Source: Noviherbaspirillum suwonense (GTDB lineage: Bacteria; Pseudomonadota; Gammaproteobacteria; Burkholderiales; Burkholderiaceae_D). Taken from it: a stretch of 64,000 bases of DNA. The stretch lies in the NCBI RefSeq assembly GCF_900182955.1, contig NZ_FXUL01000009.1:124001-188000 (forward strand). Reading direction: 5' to 3'. Both the position numbers and the translations under genes were made by a program. The notes beneath the pieces are model-generated. The model was not told the DNA's origin. It was given only the letters and a program-made list of their open reading frames with translations, and did not search any database. Each line of letters begins with the position of its first letter. Position 1 is the stretch's first letter. Positions 16,952-25,729 of the stretch are shown in pieces.

Positions 16952-17563
16952 TCAGTCGCAGACCGCCACGGCGCCGACGTAGCCGGCCGGCAGCGCGAGT
17001 TCGCTGACCCGGCACTGTTCCAGCGCCCGCTCCAGTTCCGGCGTCCATTCCTGCAGGCGCAGGCCCAGGCACTTCAGCGCCGCCTCGTGCCGGGTCCATG
17101 CCCGCGCGAACGCCGCCTGTCCATCGCCGCCGCGAAGGGCCGCGAGGCTCGCCGCGGCGACCGGTCCCAGGTAGTCCTGCGCGATCGCCTGCCGGTCCGG
17201 CATCGCCGCGTCGGCGGCGCGCATCAGGTCCACGCCCACCCTGCCGCCGACGCATACGGCCGCCAGCGACAGGCCGGCCTCGTGGCTGATGGACAGGTGA
17301 ATCGGCTGGCCGTCAGGGGACAGATGGTCGACGCGCGGCGCCTCGCCGGGTTCGGCATGCAGGTTCAGCGCTTCGGCCGGACAGCCGGCCAGCGTCGCCA
17401 GGAAGGCGCGCAGCGCCGCGCGCACCAGAGCGCGCGCCTGGTCGCGCAGCGTGGTAACGGGCGTCGCCACCATCAGCACCGCCGGCGCGCCGTGCGGGAC
17501 GGGCAGGACGGGCAGCAGCCGCCCGGCGCGGTCGGCCCAAACGGGCGTCACCAGTCCCGCCAT
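16952..17563 (-). CDS. 4'-phosphopantetheinyl transferase (Sfp-type)
   Basis: A 203-residue enzyme that would transfer phosphopantetheine from coenzyme A to the serine of a carrier domain. It has the two Sfp-family signatures: [12 protein letters not shown] (Mg-binding acidic residue) and [16 protein letters not shown] (the WxxKEA-like motif, with His where Lys is usual). [10 protein letters not shown] in the middle is also typical. The ATG is eight bases after the NRPS stop, so the pair is one transcription unit and the NRPS carrier domain (S584) is the obvious target. No strong ribosome site is seen; coupling to the NRPS stop is likely. The His for Lys change in the third motif is worth noting. 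Confidence 0.85.
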   Translation of the reverse strand: MAGLVTPVWADRAGRLLPVLPVPHGAPAVLMVATPVTTLRDQARALVRAALRAFLATLAGCPAEALNLHAEPGEAPRVDHLSPDGQPIHLSISHEAGLSLAAVCVGGRVGVDLMRAADAAMPDRQAIAQDYLGPVAAASLAALRGGDGQAAFARAWTRHEAALKCLGLRLQEWTPELERALEQCRVSELALPAGYVGAVAVCD

Positions 17564-17571
17564 GCCGGCTG

Positions 17572-20500
17572 TCAGCCGCGCGCGGGCGCGGCCGGGCTGC
17601 CCTGCCAGCCGGTGTCGGCCGGGATCGCCTCGCCCTTCATCACCAGGGTCAGCGCCGCCAGGCGCGCGCGGTCGTGGACCTGCGCGCCGTACAGCACGGC
17701 GCTGCGGGCGCCCATGCAGACGCCTTCGCCTATCGTGACATGGTCGATCTTCATCACGCGGTCTTCGAACAGGTGGGTCTGCGGGCAAGCCAGCGCATTG
17801 ATCTCGCTATGGTCGCCGATGCTCACGCAGTCGAATTCGGTGATGTCGGTGGTGTCCATGTAGACGCCGCGGCCTATCCTGCAGCCGAGCATGCGCAGCG
17901 CGACCGGGAGCCACGGGGTGCCGCGCAGGTGGCGCAGGAAGCTCGGCACCGTGATGCCTTCATACATGCTCGTCACCGCCTCGGACAGCCAGACGAAAGG
18001 CGTCCACATCGGCACCGTGCAGGGCTTGTACGCGCCCATGAACAGCCACTTCAGCGCGACCACGAAAAGCAGCGTGCCCAGCCCGTACATCAGGCCGGCG
18101 AACGCGAGGCCCGACGCCACTTCGCCCCAGCGCCCGGCTTCGGCGGCCGGCATCAGGCCAAGCACCACCACGTAGCCGACCGCGGTCATGATCGCGTGCG
18201 GCGCGGCGATGCGGAAAGCCTCGACCGCGCCGCGGCAGATGCGCCGCAGCCGCGACGGCTTGAAGGTCAGCCGCTCCGGGAAGCCGGTGGTGCCCTCGCG
18301 CGCCGGCAGGTTGATCGCCGGCGAGCCCAGCCAGCAGTCGCCCGACTGCATCTGCGCATTCGGCGGGGTATAGCTGTGGACGCCGATCAGCGAGTTCTCG
18401 GGGAGCACGGTGCCGTCGGGGACATAGGCGCCGTTGCCGACGAAGCTGCGGCGCGAGATCACGGTCGGCTGCATGGTCATCCAGCCGCCGTCGATATGCT
18501 CGTCGCCCAGCATCACCGCGTCGGCGATGAAGGTCTCGTCGCCCAGCGTCAGCATGTCGGGCACCACGCCCAGCGCCGACGAGATCTCGGCATCGCGGCC
18601 GACCTTGGCGCCCAGCAGGCGATACCAGAGCGACGAGTAGACGGTCGCATAGACGCCGTGCAGCACGTTCAGGCTGGCTTCCTGGATCTGGTTCACCAGC
18701 CACTTGCGGCAATACATGTTGCTGTGCACCGGCCACGAGCCCGGCTTCAGGCGCGGCAGGATGGTCCAGCGTATGCCGACCGACAGCAGCACCGTGCAGA
18801 TGATCAGCACCGCCGACGCCGGCAGCGCGAGCAGGAAGTGGCGCGCCAGCTGCACCGGCACGTTGTCCGACTGCAGCCAGGTGAAGCGGCCCGGCTCGCC
18901 GAGCCAGTCCATCAGCATGAAGGCGGGGAACACCGGCAGGAAGAACAGCAGCGCCACCAGCAGCGCGCCGCAGGCGAAGAACGCCGTTTCGCCGGCCAGC
19001 CGGCTGCTGGACACGCGGGGCCGCGCCATCCGCGCCGACGGGTCGAACGCGCCGGTGTCGCGGGCCGGCGAGCCGCCCCAGTTGCGCCCGGCCGGCACCT
19101 TCATGCCGGAGAGCAGCGCGGACAGGCCGTCGAGATGCGCGTCGGCGCCGACGTCGGTATCGCCTTCCAGCACCGAATAGGAACCGACGAAAGCGCCGTC
19201 GGCCAGCGTGATGCGGCCCAGGCGCAGCTCGCCGCCTTCCACCTTCGCATTTTCGAGGTTGACCGCGTTGCCTATGCTGGCGCCGCTGCCGATTTCCAGC
19301 AGCGCCGGCGCGCGCAGCGTGATCGAGCCGATCAGCGTGTCATGCCCGACCTTCGCGCCGAGGGCGCGCAGCCAGTGGACATACAGCGACGAGCCGGTCA
19401 GCAGGTAGGTCGGCGCCAGGTCGCCCAGCCGGTCGCCCAGCCACCAGCGGAAATAGGTCAGGCCCCAGAGCGGATAGCGGCCCGGCTTCAGGTCGCCGGC
19501 CACCAGGCGCACGCCGGCCGCGGAGACGACGAAGGCCAGCAGCGTCATCAGCAGGAAGACGCCGCCCGACGCCCCCACCGCCAGCGCGATCGAGTCGCCC
19601 GGGTCGCCGGTGAAGAAGTGATAGGTGAAGAACGGCGCGAGCCATTGCGCCATGCGCAGCGTCATCAGCGCCGGCGTGACGATGGCCTGGGCCGCGCCGC
19701 AGGTCCAGCGGCGGCGCGCGGAAATGGGCGGCGTCAATGGCCTGGCCGCCGGCTGGCTCTCCGCCTGACCAATGGCGATCGCCTCGGCGATCGCGGCGAT
19801 CTTCCGGTGCTGGTAGATGTCGCGCACCGTCACATGCGCATAGCCGGGCCGGGCGCGCAGCGCCGAGGCCAGCCGCGCGGCGAACAGCGAATGGCCGCCG
19901 AGGTCGGAAAAGAAATCGGCGTCGCGCTGCAGCGGCTGGCCGGGGAACAGGGTCTTCAGCACGTCGAACAGCACCGTCTCGGCAGCCGTCTGCGGCAGGT
20001 CGCCGCCGCCGTCGGCCACGACGGAAAGGGGGCGGGCGCGCAGCGCGTTGCGGTCGATCTTCCCGGAGATCAGGCGCGGCATCTCGTCCAGCGCCTCGTA
20101 TTTGCCCGGCACCATGTACGGCGGCAGGCTGGCCGCGAGCGCGGCGCGCAATGCGCGCGTATCTGCCGCGGCGCCGCCTTCGGACACGATGAAGGCGACC
20201 AGCTGCTCGATGCCGTCATCCTTGCGCAGCAGCACGGCGACCGTGCCGATGCCGGGCTGGCGTGCGATGGCCGCCTCGATCTCGCCGATCTCCACGCGGA
20301 AGCCCCGGATCTTGACCTGGTCGTCGGTGCGGCCGAGGCATTGCACCTTGCCCTGTTCATCGATGCGGGCCAGGTCGCCGGTGCGGTACAGCCGTCCATG
20401 CGCGCCGCTGGAGGCGAACGGGTTGGCGATGAACTTCTCGGCGGTCAGTTCGGGCCGGCCGAGATAGCCGCGGGCCACGCCCGGGCCGGTGATGCAGAGC

Positions 20501-21639
20501 TCGCCGGTGTCGCCGGTCGCCGCGAGGCGCAGGCTGCCGTCGGTGCTGGTGTCGAGGACCAGCAGGCCATAGTTGGGCAGCGGCGCACCGATGGTGACCG
20601 GCTCGCCGGCGCGCAGCGTGGTCATGCTGGCGGACACGGTGGCTTCGGTCGGACCATAGCTGTTGAACACGGTCCGGCCGTCGCGCGCCCAGCGCGCGAC
20701 CAGCGACTCGGGGCACATCTCGCCGCCGAGGTTGATGATGCGCAGCCCCGGCACGTCCTGCTCGAACAGCGCGAGCAGGGTCGGCACCGCGTGCAGCACG
20801 GTCACGCCATGTTCGTCCAGCGCGCGCGGCAGCGCCTCGGGGTCGACGGCGACCTGGCGCGGCGCGATCCACAGCGTGGCGCCGACCAGGTAGCTGATCC
20901 AGATTTCCTCGAACGACATGTCGAAGGCGACGGAGAAACCCTGGTAGACCCGGTCGCTCTCGCGCACGCCGAGCACGCTGTTCTCGCTGCGCAGGAAGTG
21001 GCAGATCGCGCCCTGGGAAATCTCGATGCCCTTGGGCTTGCCGGTGGAGCCGGAGGTGTAGATCACGTAGGCCGGGTCGGTCGGCAGCACCTGGCCGCGG
21101 CGGCGCAGCGGCGCGTCGGCGGGCTGCAGCAGGTCTTCCGTCAGCCACAGCGCGCATGGCAGTCCGTCCAGCTGCGGCGCGGAGGCGCTGCAGCTGATCA
21201 GGCCGGGCGACTGCGCGTCCTCGAGGCAGACCTGGATGCGGGCCGGCGGCGTCTCGACATCGAACGGCAGCCAGGCCGCGCCGGTCTTGGCGATCGCCGC
21301 CTGCAGGATCAGCAGGTCGGCGCCGCGCGGCAGCCACAGCCCGATGATCTGGCCGGCGCCGACGCCGGCGGCGATCAGGCGCGACGCGGCCAGGTCGGCC
21401 GCGCTGTCCAGCTCGGCATAGGTCAGCGTGCGGGCGCCGTCGATCAGCGCCGGCTTGCCGGGCAAGCGGGCCGCGGTGGCTTCCAGCAGGTCGGCCAGGC
21501 ATTCATCGCGGATCAGGTCGGGGCGGTCCGGTCCCATGAGGCTGGACGGCTGCAGTTGCGCCTGCAGGTCGTCCGTTGAAAATGCAATGGGGGCTAATTC
21601 GATATTGGCAAAGAGATCCAGGGGCATGACCGAGTCCAT
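17572..21639 (-). CDS. Pls/PosA-like NRPS: adenylation - carrier - membrane acyltransferase
   Basis: A 1355-residue one-module synthetase. The adenylation domain (about 45-530) has A3 YTSGSTGKPKG (194-204), the FDMSFEE pocket start (239-245), YGPTEATVSA (328-337) and K527. A carrier domain follows with S584 in GGHSLFA. The rest (about 650-1355) alternates about six membrane helices with left-handed beta-helix acyltransferase-like repeats. This layout and length match epsilon-poly-L-lysine synthetase Pls and the NRPS terminal-domain family. By alignment to GrsA the pocket reads D240 M241 E244 H283 I302 L304 S327 V335 S336 K527. It shares six of ten positions with a remembered bacitracin lysine code (DAESIGSVAK), and the acidic E244 suits a cationic side chain. 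The substrate is inference. Confidence 0.88.
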   Translation of the reverse strand: MDSVMPLDLFANIELAPIAFSTDDLQAQLQPSSLMGPDRPDLIRDECLADLLEATAARLPGKPALIDGARTLTYAELDSAADLAASRLIAAGVGAGQIIGLWLPRGADLLILQAAIAKTGAAWLPFDVETPPARIQVCLEDAQSPGLISCSASAPQLDGLPCALWLTEDLLQPADAPLRRRGQVLPTDPAYVIYTSGSTGKPKGIEISQGAICHFLRSENSVLGVRESDRVYQGFSVAFDMSFEEIWISYLVGATLWIAPRQVAVDPEALPRALDEHGVTVLHAVPTLLALFEQDVPGLRIINLGGEMCPESLVARWARDGRTVFNSYGPTEATVSASMTTLRAGEPVTIGAPLPNYGLLVLDTSTDGSLRLAATGDTGELCITGPGVARGYLGRPELTAEKFIANPFASSGAHGRLYRTGDLARIDEQGKVQCLGRTDDQVKIRGFRVEIGEIEAAIARQPGIGTVAVLLRKDDGIEQLVAFIVSEGGAAADTRALRAALAASLPPYMVPGKYEALDEMPRLISGKIDRNALRARPLSVVADGGGDLPQTAAETVLFDVLKTLFPGQPLQRDADFFSDLGGHSLFAARLASALRARPGYAHVTVRDIYQHRKIAAIAEAIAIGQAESQPAARPLTPPISARRRWTCGAAQAIVTPALMTLRMAQWLAPFFTYHFFTGDPGDSIALAVGASGGVFLLMTLLAFVVSAAGVRLVAGDLKPGRYPLWGLTYFRWWLGDRLGDLAPTYLLTGSSLYVHWLRALGAKVGHDTLIGSITLRAPALLEIGSGASIGNAVNLENAKVEGGELRLGRITLADGAFVGSYSVLEGDTDVGADAHLDGLSALLSGMKVPAGRNWGGSPARDTGAFDPSARMARPRVSSSRLAGETAFFACGALLVALLFFLPVFPAFMLMDWLGEPGRFTWLQSDNVPVQLARHFLLALPASAVLIICTVLLSVGIRWTILPRLKPGSWPVHSNMYCRKWLVNQIQEASLNVLHGVYATVYSSLWYRLLGAKVGRDAEISSALGVVPDMLTLGDETFIADAVMLGDEHIDGGWMTMQPTVISRRSFVGNGAYVPDGTVLPENSLIGVHSYTPPNAQMQSGDCWLGSPAINLPAREGTTGFPERLTFKPSRLRRICRGAVEAFRIAAPHAIMTAVGYVVVLGLMPAAEAGRWGEVASGLAFAGLMYGLGTLLFVVALKWLFMGAYKPCTVPMWTPFVWLSEAVTSMYEGITVPSFLRHLRGTPWLPVALRMLGCRIGRGVYMDTTDITEFDCVSIGDHSEINALACPQTHLFEDRVMKIDHVTIGEGVCMGARSAVLYGAQVHDRARLAALTLVMKGEAIPADTGWQGSPAAPARG

Positions 21640-21776
21640 GAAGAAACTGTTCTATTAGCGAGCAGCACAGACTTCGGTTGACCTGGAAAAAAAAGAATAT
21701 TGTGCTTTATGGTAATAAAGGAAACAGAACGAAGAGGATTCGGCGCCGCCGGCGGGACCAGGCGCCGGCAGCGGCG

Positions 21777-22175
21777 TCAGCCGGCAACCGCGGAGACTTC
21801 CACTTCGACCAGGTAGCGGGCGTCGGCCAGGCGCGCGACGCCCAGCAGCGTCGACGCCGGCGGCGCCGCGCTGAAGAAGCGGTACAGCGGTTCGCGGCCT
21901 TCGGCCATGAAGCGGTCCATGTCGGTCGTGTAGACGTGCAGCCGGACGATATGCGCCGCGCTTGCGCCGACCGCGTCGAGCGCAAGCTGCAGGTTGTGCA
22001 TCACCTGCTCGACCTGGCGGGCCATGTCGTTTTCGCCGACCAGGTTGCGCTCCCGGTCGAGCGGCACCATGCCGGCGATATGCCATTGCGTGCCGGGCGC
22101 CGAGACCACGATCTGGCTGTAGACGTCGCCCGCGGCGCGGTAGAGATTGTCGGGATTGAGGCGCTGATGCGGCAT
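21777..22175 (-). CDS. RidA family protein
   Basis: A 132-residue RidA/YjgF/YER057c-family protein. Members deaminate reactive enamine or imine intermediates of amino acid metabolism or act as dihydropyrimidine-type amidohydrolases. Visible features are the trimer-core strand HIAGMVPLDRERNLVG, VHVYTTDMDRF and the C-terminal VEVEVSA. The usual C-terminal arginine motif (R-x-x-V) appears as LVEVEVSAV, so the archetypal substrate Arg is doubtful. The start ATG has GGAG nine bases upstream. It lies between the NRPS gene and a divergent esterase; a link to either is unproven. Confidence 0.82.
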   Translation of the reverse strand: MPHQRLNPDNLYRAAGDVYSQIVVSAPGTQWHIAGMVPLDRERNLVGENDMARQVEQVMHNLQLALDAVGASAAHIVRLHVYTTDMDRFMAEGREPLYRFFSAAPPASTLLGVARLADARYLVEVEVSAVAG

Positions 22176-22285
22176 GGATGCTCCAGGGGCGAAGGTGGAT
22201 GGATGGCAAGCAGGTTTTCGGCAAGGCTGATAGCCTTCGTGGCGGAAACGGATTTTCCCGAAAACGCGACTGGCAAGGACTTTAC

Positions 22286-23104
22286 ATGAACGAACTCTAC
22301 CGCGGCATGGACCAGGCGACGCTGGACGCCGCCTACAACAACGGCCAGGCGGTCGCCGACAGCGCGGCCATCCTCGCCGATTTCCAGCAGCGCAGCGATG
22401 CGTTGCGCGCAACCTGTCCGGACCACCTGGACCTGCCGTACGGCCCGGGGCCGCGCAACCGGATCGACTATTTCCCGACGAGCGCGCCCGGCCCGGTGCT
22501 CGTCTTCATCCACGGCGGCTACTGGCAGATGCAGGCCAAGGAGCGTTTCAGCTTCCTTGCCGCCGGCCCGCTGGCCCATGGCATCCATGTCGCAATGATG
22601 GGCTACACGCTGGCGCCGGATGCGACGCTGGCCCAGATCGTCGGCGAGATCAGGACCGCGATCGGCGCGATCAGGCAGCACGCGCCGGCGCTGGGCGGCG
22701 ACGCGAGCCGGCTGGTGGTGTCGGGCTGGTCGGCCGGCGGGCACCTGACCGCGATGAGCATGGCCGAGCCGGGCGTGATCGGGGGCCTGTCCATCAGCGG
22801 CGTGTTCGACCTTGAGCCGATCCGGCTTTCCTACATCAACCGCAAGCTGGGACTGAACGCGGAGGACGCGGCGATGCTGAGCCCGATGCGCCTTCCGTCA
22901 AGTCCGCTGCCGCTGGTGCTGGCCTATGGCACGGACGAACTGCCTGAACTGCGGCGGCAGTCGGAAGACTACTTTGCGTTGCGCGCCGGCCTGCCCGGGA
23001 AACTGCTGCCGCTGGCGGGAAAGGACCATTTCACGATACTGGAGGAACTGGCCGACCCGGCCGGCGCGCTGACCGCGCAGGTCCGGGCGCTCAGCGGCGG
23101 CTGA
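22286..23104 (+). CDS. alpha/beta hydrolase, arylformamidase-like
   Basis: A 272-residue hydrolase of the hormone-sensitive-lipase/kynurenine formamidase type. The oxyanion-hole motif HGGYW follows the strand PVLVFI, the nucleophile elbow is GWSAGG, the acid is in YGTDELPE and the histidine in GKDHFTILEE. AAGGAC precedes the ATG. It is divergent from the RidA gene and ends six bases before the RES toxin gene on the other strand. N-formylkynurenine formamidases share the HGGYW start, but no tryptophan catabolism genes are nearby, so a general esterase is equally likely. Confidence 0.83.
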   Translation: MNELYRGMDQATLDAAYNNGQAVADSAAILADFQQRSDALRATCPDHLDLPYGPGPRNRIDYFPTSAPGPVLVFIHGGYWQMQAKERFSFLAAGPLAHGIHVAMMGYTLAPDATLAQIVGEIRTAIGAIRQHAPALGGDASRLVVSGWSAGGHLTAMSMAEPGVIGGLSISGVFDLEPIRLSYINRKLGLNAEDAAMLSPMRLPSSPLPLVLAYGTDELPELRRQSEDYFALRAGLPGKLLPLAGKDHFTILEELADPAGALTAQVRALSGG

Positions 23105-23110
23105 CCGGCG

Positions 23111-23572
23111 TCAGGCCTTGAACATCCGCGCGTCGAAGGCGAAGTCGCGGACGATTTCCAGCCGGATGTCCCGGTACGCCGGGTGGCGCGGATTCAGCAC
23201 CGCATTGCGGGATTCGGGAATGATGGCCGAGGGCACGAACAGGATCAGCCCGCTCGCCGATTCGATCCACCGGCGGCCGAACTCCTGCGTGCTGGCCGGG
23301 GCCGGCAGGTCGGCCCAGTCGGGCGGCAGCTCCGCCATCGACGGCCGGTAGACCAGCGACGCATCGTCGGGTGCATCGATGGATACCAGCACCAGCGGCG
23401 GATGCGACGACCCGGCGAGATGGACGAACTTTTCCAGCGCGCAGATCTCGATGGTCGCGCCGGCATACATCACCGGCCAGGCGATCGGATTCCAGCGGCC
23501 GCCGTACAGGCGGGCGCCTTCGCACAGCGTGTCGAGCGCCCACTTCCGGGTCGTGATGCGCCACAGCCTCAA
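23111..23572 (-). CDS. RES-domain toxin of a RES-Xre toxin-antitoxin pair
   Basis: A 153-residue RES-domain protein. Characterised members (MbcT, ParT) use NAD+ as substrate, by phosphorolysis or ADP-ribosyl transfer, and arrest growth. The family pattern is clear: LWRITT at the start, ARLYGGRWNP (Arg/Tyr), ALEKFVHLAG (Glu) and SESRNAVLNP near the end. The start is a TTG that shares bases with the antitoxin stop (TTGA), giving tight coupling. The gene converges on the esterase gene. Confidence 0.85.
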   Translation of the reverse strand: MRLWRITTRKWALDTLCEGARLYGGRWNPIAWPVMYAGATIEICALEKFVHLAGSSHPPLVLVSIDAPDDASLVYRPSMAELPPDWADLPAPASTQEFGRRWIESASGLILFVPSAIIPESRNAVLNPRHPAYRDIRLEIVRDFAFDARMFKA

Positions 23573-24138
23573 GCCACGCCGCCCGTGGCGATCGCGTTGA
23601 GCACCTGCCGCACCGACACCGCGCCCGGCTCGGTGTCCATCAGGTCCAGAGGCGCGGTGTTGTCGAACGCGCGATTCGGCTGGCGCATCCATTCGACCGC
23701 GGCGGCTTCGTCCTCGAACACGTCGATCGCCATGCGCGTCACCGTTCCCATCCGGTACAGCCGCTCGGTGGCGGCTGCATCGATCCGCGCCGCGCTCTTC
23801 TCGAGCCGGCTCGCGGTCGACGCCGGGACCTGGGCAATGGCCTGGATGCGCGCATCGGTGACGCCGAAAAAGCGGCTGGCGGCTTTCAGTATGGCGGCCG
23901 GATAGCCTTCCCGTATCGACTGGACCGCGGCAAACCCGCCCAGCGGCGCGCCGGATACGATCTGGCCGAACGCCCCCGGGTCGTTCCGCTTCGCCGTCGC
24001 CGGGGAAGGCCGCGTTCCCGTTGCAGCCTTCTTTCGTGCGCTCCCGGCCCCGGCCTTGCCGAGTGCCGCGTCGGCCGCGTGCACCCGCTTGTCGGCGGGC
24101 ATCCCAGCCGTACTCTCTTTCCTTGCAGGCACGCTCAT
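23569..24138 (-). CDS. Xre/MbcA-type antitoxin (DUF2384)
   Basis: A 189-residue antitoxin with a long Lys/Ala-rich N-terminal region. A helical Xre-like domain (about 75-130) follows, then the MbcA/ParS C-terminal domain ending in NRAFDNTAPLDLMDT and VRQVLNAIATGG, which covers the toxin active site in known complexes. Two ATGs are adjacent (24141 and 24138); the second has GGAGG at six bases and is preferred. The unusually basic, low-complexity first 60 residues differ from compact MbcA antitoxins. Autoregulation through the palindrome at 24148-24177 is likely. Confidence 0.85.
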   Translation of the reverse strand: MSVPARKESTAGMPADKRVHAADAALGKAGAGSARKKAATGTRPSPATAKRNDPGAFGQIVSGAPLGGFAAVQSIREGYPAAILKAASRFFGVTDARIQAIAQVPASTASRLEKSAARIDAAATERLYRMGTVTRMAIDVFEDEAAAVEWMRQPNRAFDNTAPLDLMDTEPGAVSVRQVLNAIATGGVA

Positions 24139-24147
24139 CATTCACCT

Positions 24148-24177
24148 CCATTTGAAGACATAGAATACACCAAATGG
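24148..24177. promoter_or_regulatory. candidate autoregulatory operator of the RES-Xre unit
   Basis: Perfect 7-base arms CCATTTG (24148-24154) and CAAATGG (24171-24177), with centres 23 bases apart, about two helical turns. The left arm touches the GGAGG of the antitoxin gene and the AT-rich spacer holds the likely -10 (TATTCT on the minus strand). This position suits repression by the antitoxin. Confidence 0.5.
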
Positions 24178-24398
24178 TTGTTCCTGTGATTTCCGCTGTG
24201 GCGGCGGCGCCGGCGCGCCCGGAAGGCCGCCGCTCCGACGGTGAGGGGCATCCATCTTCCGGGGCGCGGCTTGCCAGGAAACAGTCCTGCAACCCTGGCC
24301 ATTTAAATTTATTTCTTGACCGGAACTTTCTTATTGTCGAGTATTCAAACACGATTTTTCCGCGCCGAGAGCCTGCCGGGAAAGCCGCGGCGAACACG

Positions 24399-25517
24399 AT
24401 GTCGAATCCACCCTTCCAAGATCCCTCCCGCACCTCGCGCAGCCAGACCGGCAGAAGCGAACTGCGCCGGCCGACCCAGGCCCTGGCGCTCGCTGCGACG
24501 CTTCTCTGCATTTATCCCGTTTTCAGCGTCGCGCAGGACCGGCTGGTCATGGGCGGCGACGCCGGCGATCTGCCGTCGCTGCCGGGCGAGGCGCGCGGCG
24601 AGGAAGCCGATGCGGTCAATGTCGATACCGGCAGCATCGGCCTGACCGACCGATCCTTCGACAACGTGATGGGCGTGCGCCTGGACGGCTATCAGGAACT
24701 GGCGCCCGCGGTCGTGCTTGAAAAAGGCTGGCTGGTTTCGCGCAAGCTGGGCATCGGCGGCGTCTATACGGTCCAGAGCGGCTCGTCCGAGCTGGTGCTC
24801 AACGGCGTCTACGCGCCCCGGCGCGATGTGCGCATCCAGATTTCGGCGTCGCAGATGCGGATGAACGGCGTGATGGCCTCCCTTGGCGGCGTCGATGAGA
24901 CACTGGTGCAGACCAGCCTGCTGACCAGCATCCGGAAGCAGTGGTCGAAAAGCCGGGTGCGCCCGGAAGCCGGTTTCACCGTGTTCACCGCCAGGGCAGG
25001 CGGCCCGGGCCAGCGGGACGTGACCGCCACCGGCATCGAGATGGGCACGCTCGCCGGCTACATGCTCAAGCTCGCCGCGATGCCGATGGTGCGCACGCGC
25101 TTCGAAGTGAGCTACCAGGCGGAGAGCACGATCTACGACAATGCGTTCGCAGCGCAGTGGCGCGACCGGCAGGCGTCGGCCAGCGTGAATTATTCGCAGG
25201 GCTTCGACGACTGCAGCATGCTGCACGGCCGCTTCACGACCGGTCCCGGCCTGAGCCGGGCCGACCTGCGCTACGAGAAAGGCGCATTCAGCGTCGGCTT
25301 CCTGCAGACCCGCAGCGAAGACTATGCCGACCGGATGGTCCAGTTCACCTATTCCCTCGCGCTCGACGGCCGCAGCCGGTCCGCCGCGACCTGCGATACC
25401 GACCCGGCGTCGCCGGCCCCGTTCCGCGCCATCGTCGACGCCGCGACAGCCCGGCCCTCCTACCTGCCCACCGAACCATTGACCCGCGCCGTCAGCGCGT
25501 CCGATGCGCCGAGCTGA
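24399..25517 (+). CDS. exported protein, probable outer-membrane or surface protein
   Basis: A 372-residue protein with a signal peptide-like segment (ALALAATLLCIYPVFSVAQD, preceded by an Arg-rich stretch). The mature part is full of alternating hydrophobic/polar strands (VRIQISASQMRMNGV, RTRFEVSYQAESTIYDN, QASASVNYSQGF), as in beta-barrels. It has a few cysteines and no catalytic motif that I recognise. The frame is open upstream to 24174 but the first credible start is the ATG at 24399; no strong ribosome site is present. It is transcribed away from the RES-Xre unit. Function unknown. Confidence 0.6.
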   Translation: MSNPPFQDPSRTSRSQTGRSELRRPTQALALAATLLCIYPVFSVAQDRLVMGGDAGDLPSLPGEARGEEADAVNVDTGSIGLTDRSFDNVMGVRLDGYQELAPAVVLEKGWLVSRKLGIGGVYTVQSGSSELVLNGVYAPRRDVRIQISASQMRMNGVMASLGGVDETLVQTSLLTSIRKQWSKSRVRPEAGFTVFTARAGGPGQRDVTATGIEMGTLAGYMLKLAAMPMVRTRFEVSYQAESTIYDNAFAAQWRDRQASASVNYSQGFDDCSMLHGRFTTGPGLSRADLRYEKGAFSVGFLQTRSEDYADRMVQFTYSLALDGRSRSAATCDTDPASPAPFRAIVDAATARPSYLPTEPLTRAVSASDAPS

Positions 25518-25729
25518 TGGCGGCCCTTGCGCCTGTGTTCAGGCTGGCGACCTGAACGTCCCAGTCAGAACAACTCCGGTTCGCAAGGCGCCACGTATTG
25601 CACCAATCGCCGCGAACAGGCGCCGGTAGCTATTGGACCAGTGTTGTAATGCGCTGCGCTTATCACACCCTACGAATCTCGAGTCCGAACCATTGACCTT
25701 GTTTGACGTGCAATGACTTGGGGGCGGTA

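Noticed and set aside
17674-21579. 1301-codon plus-strand frame opposite the NRPS
   Set aside because: Composition is that of an antisense shadow; all adenylation and carrier motifs are on the minus strand.
21640-21776. AT-rich stretch upstream of the NRPS as a mobile-element boundary
   Set aside because: No inverted repeats, target duplication or integrase fragment is visible; it is more simply the NRPS promoter region.
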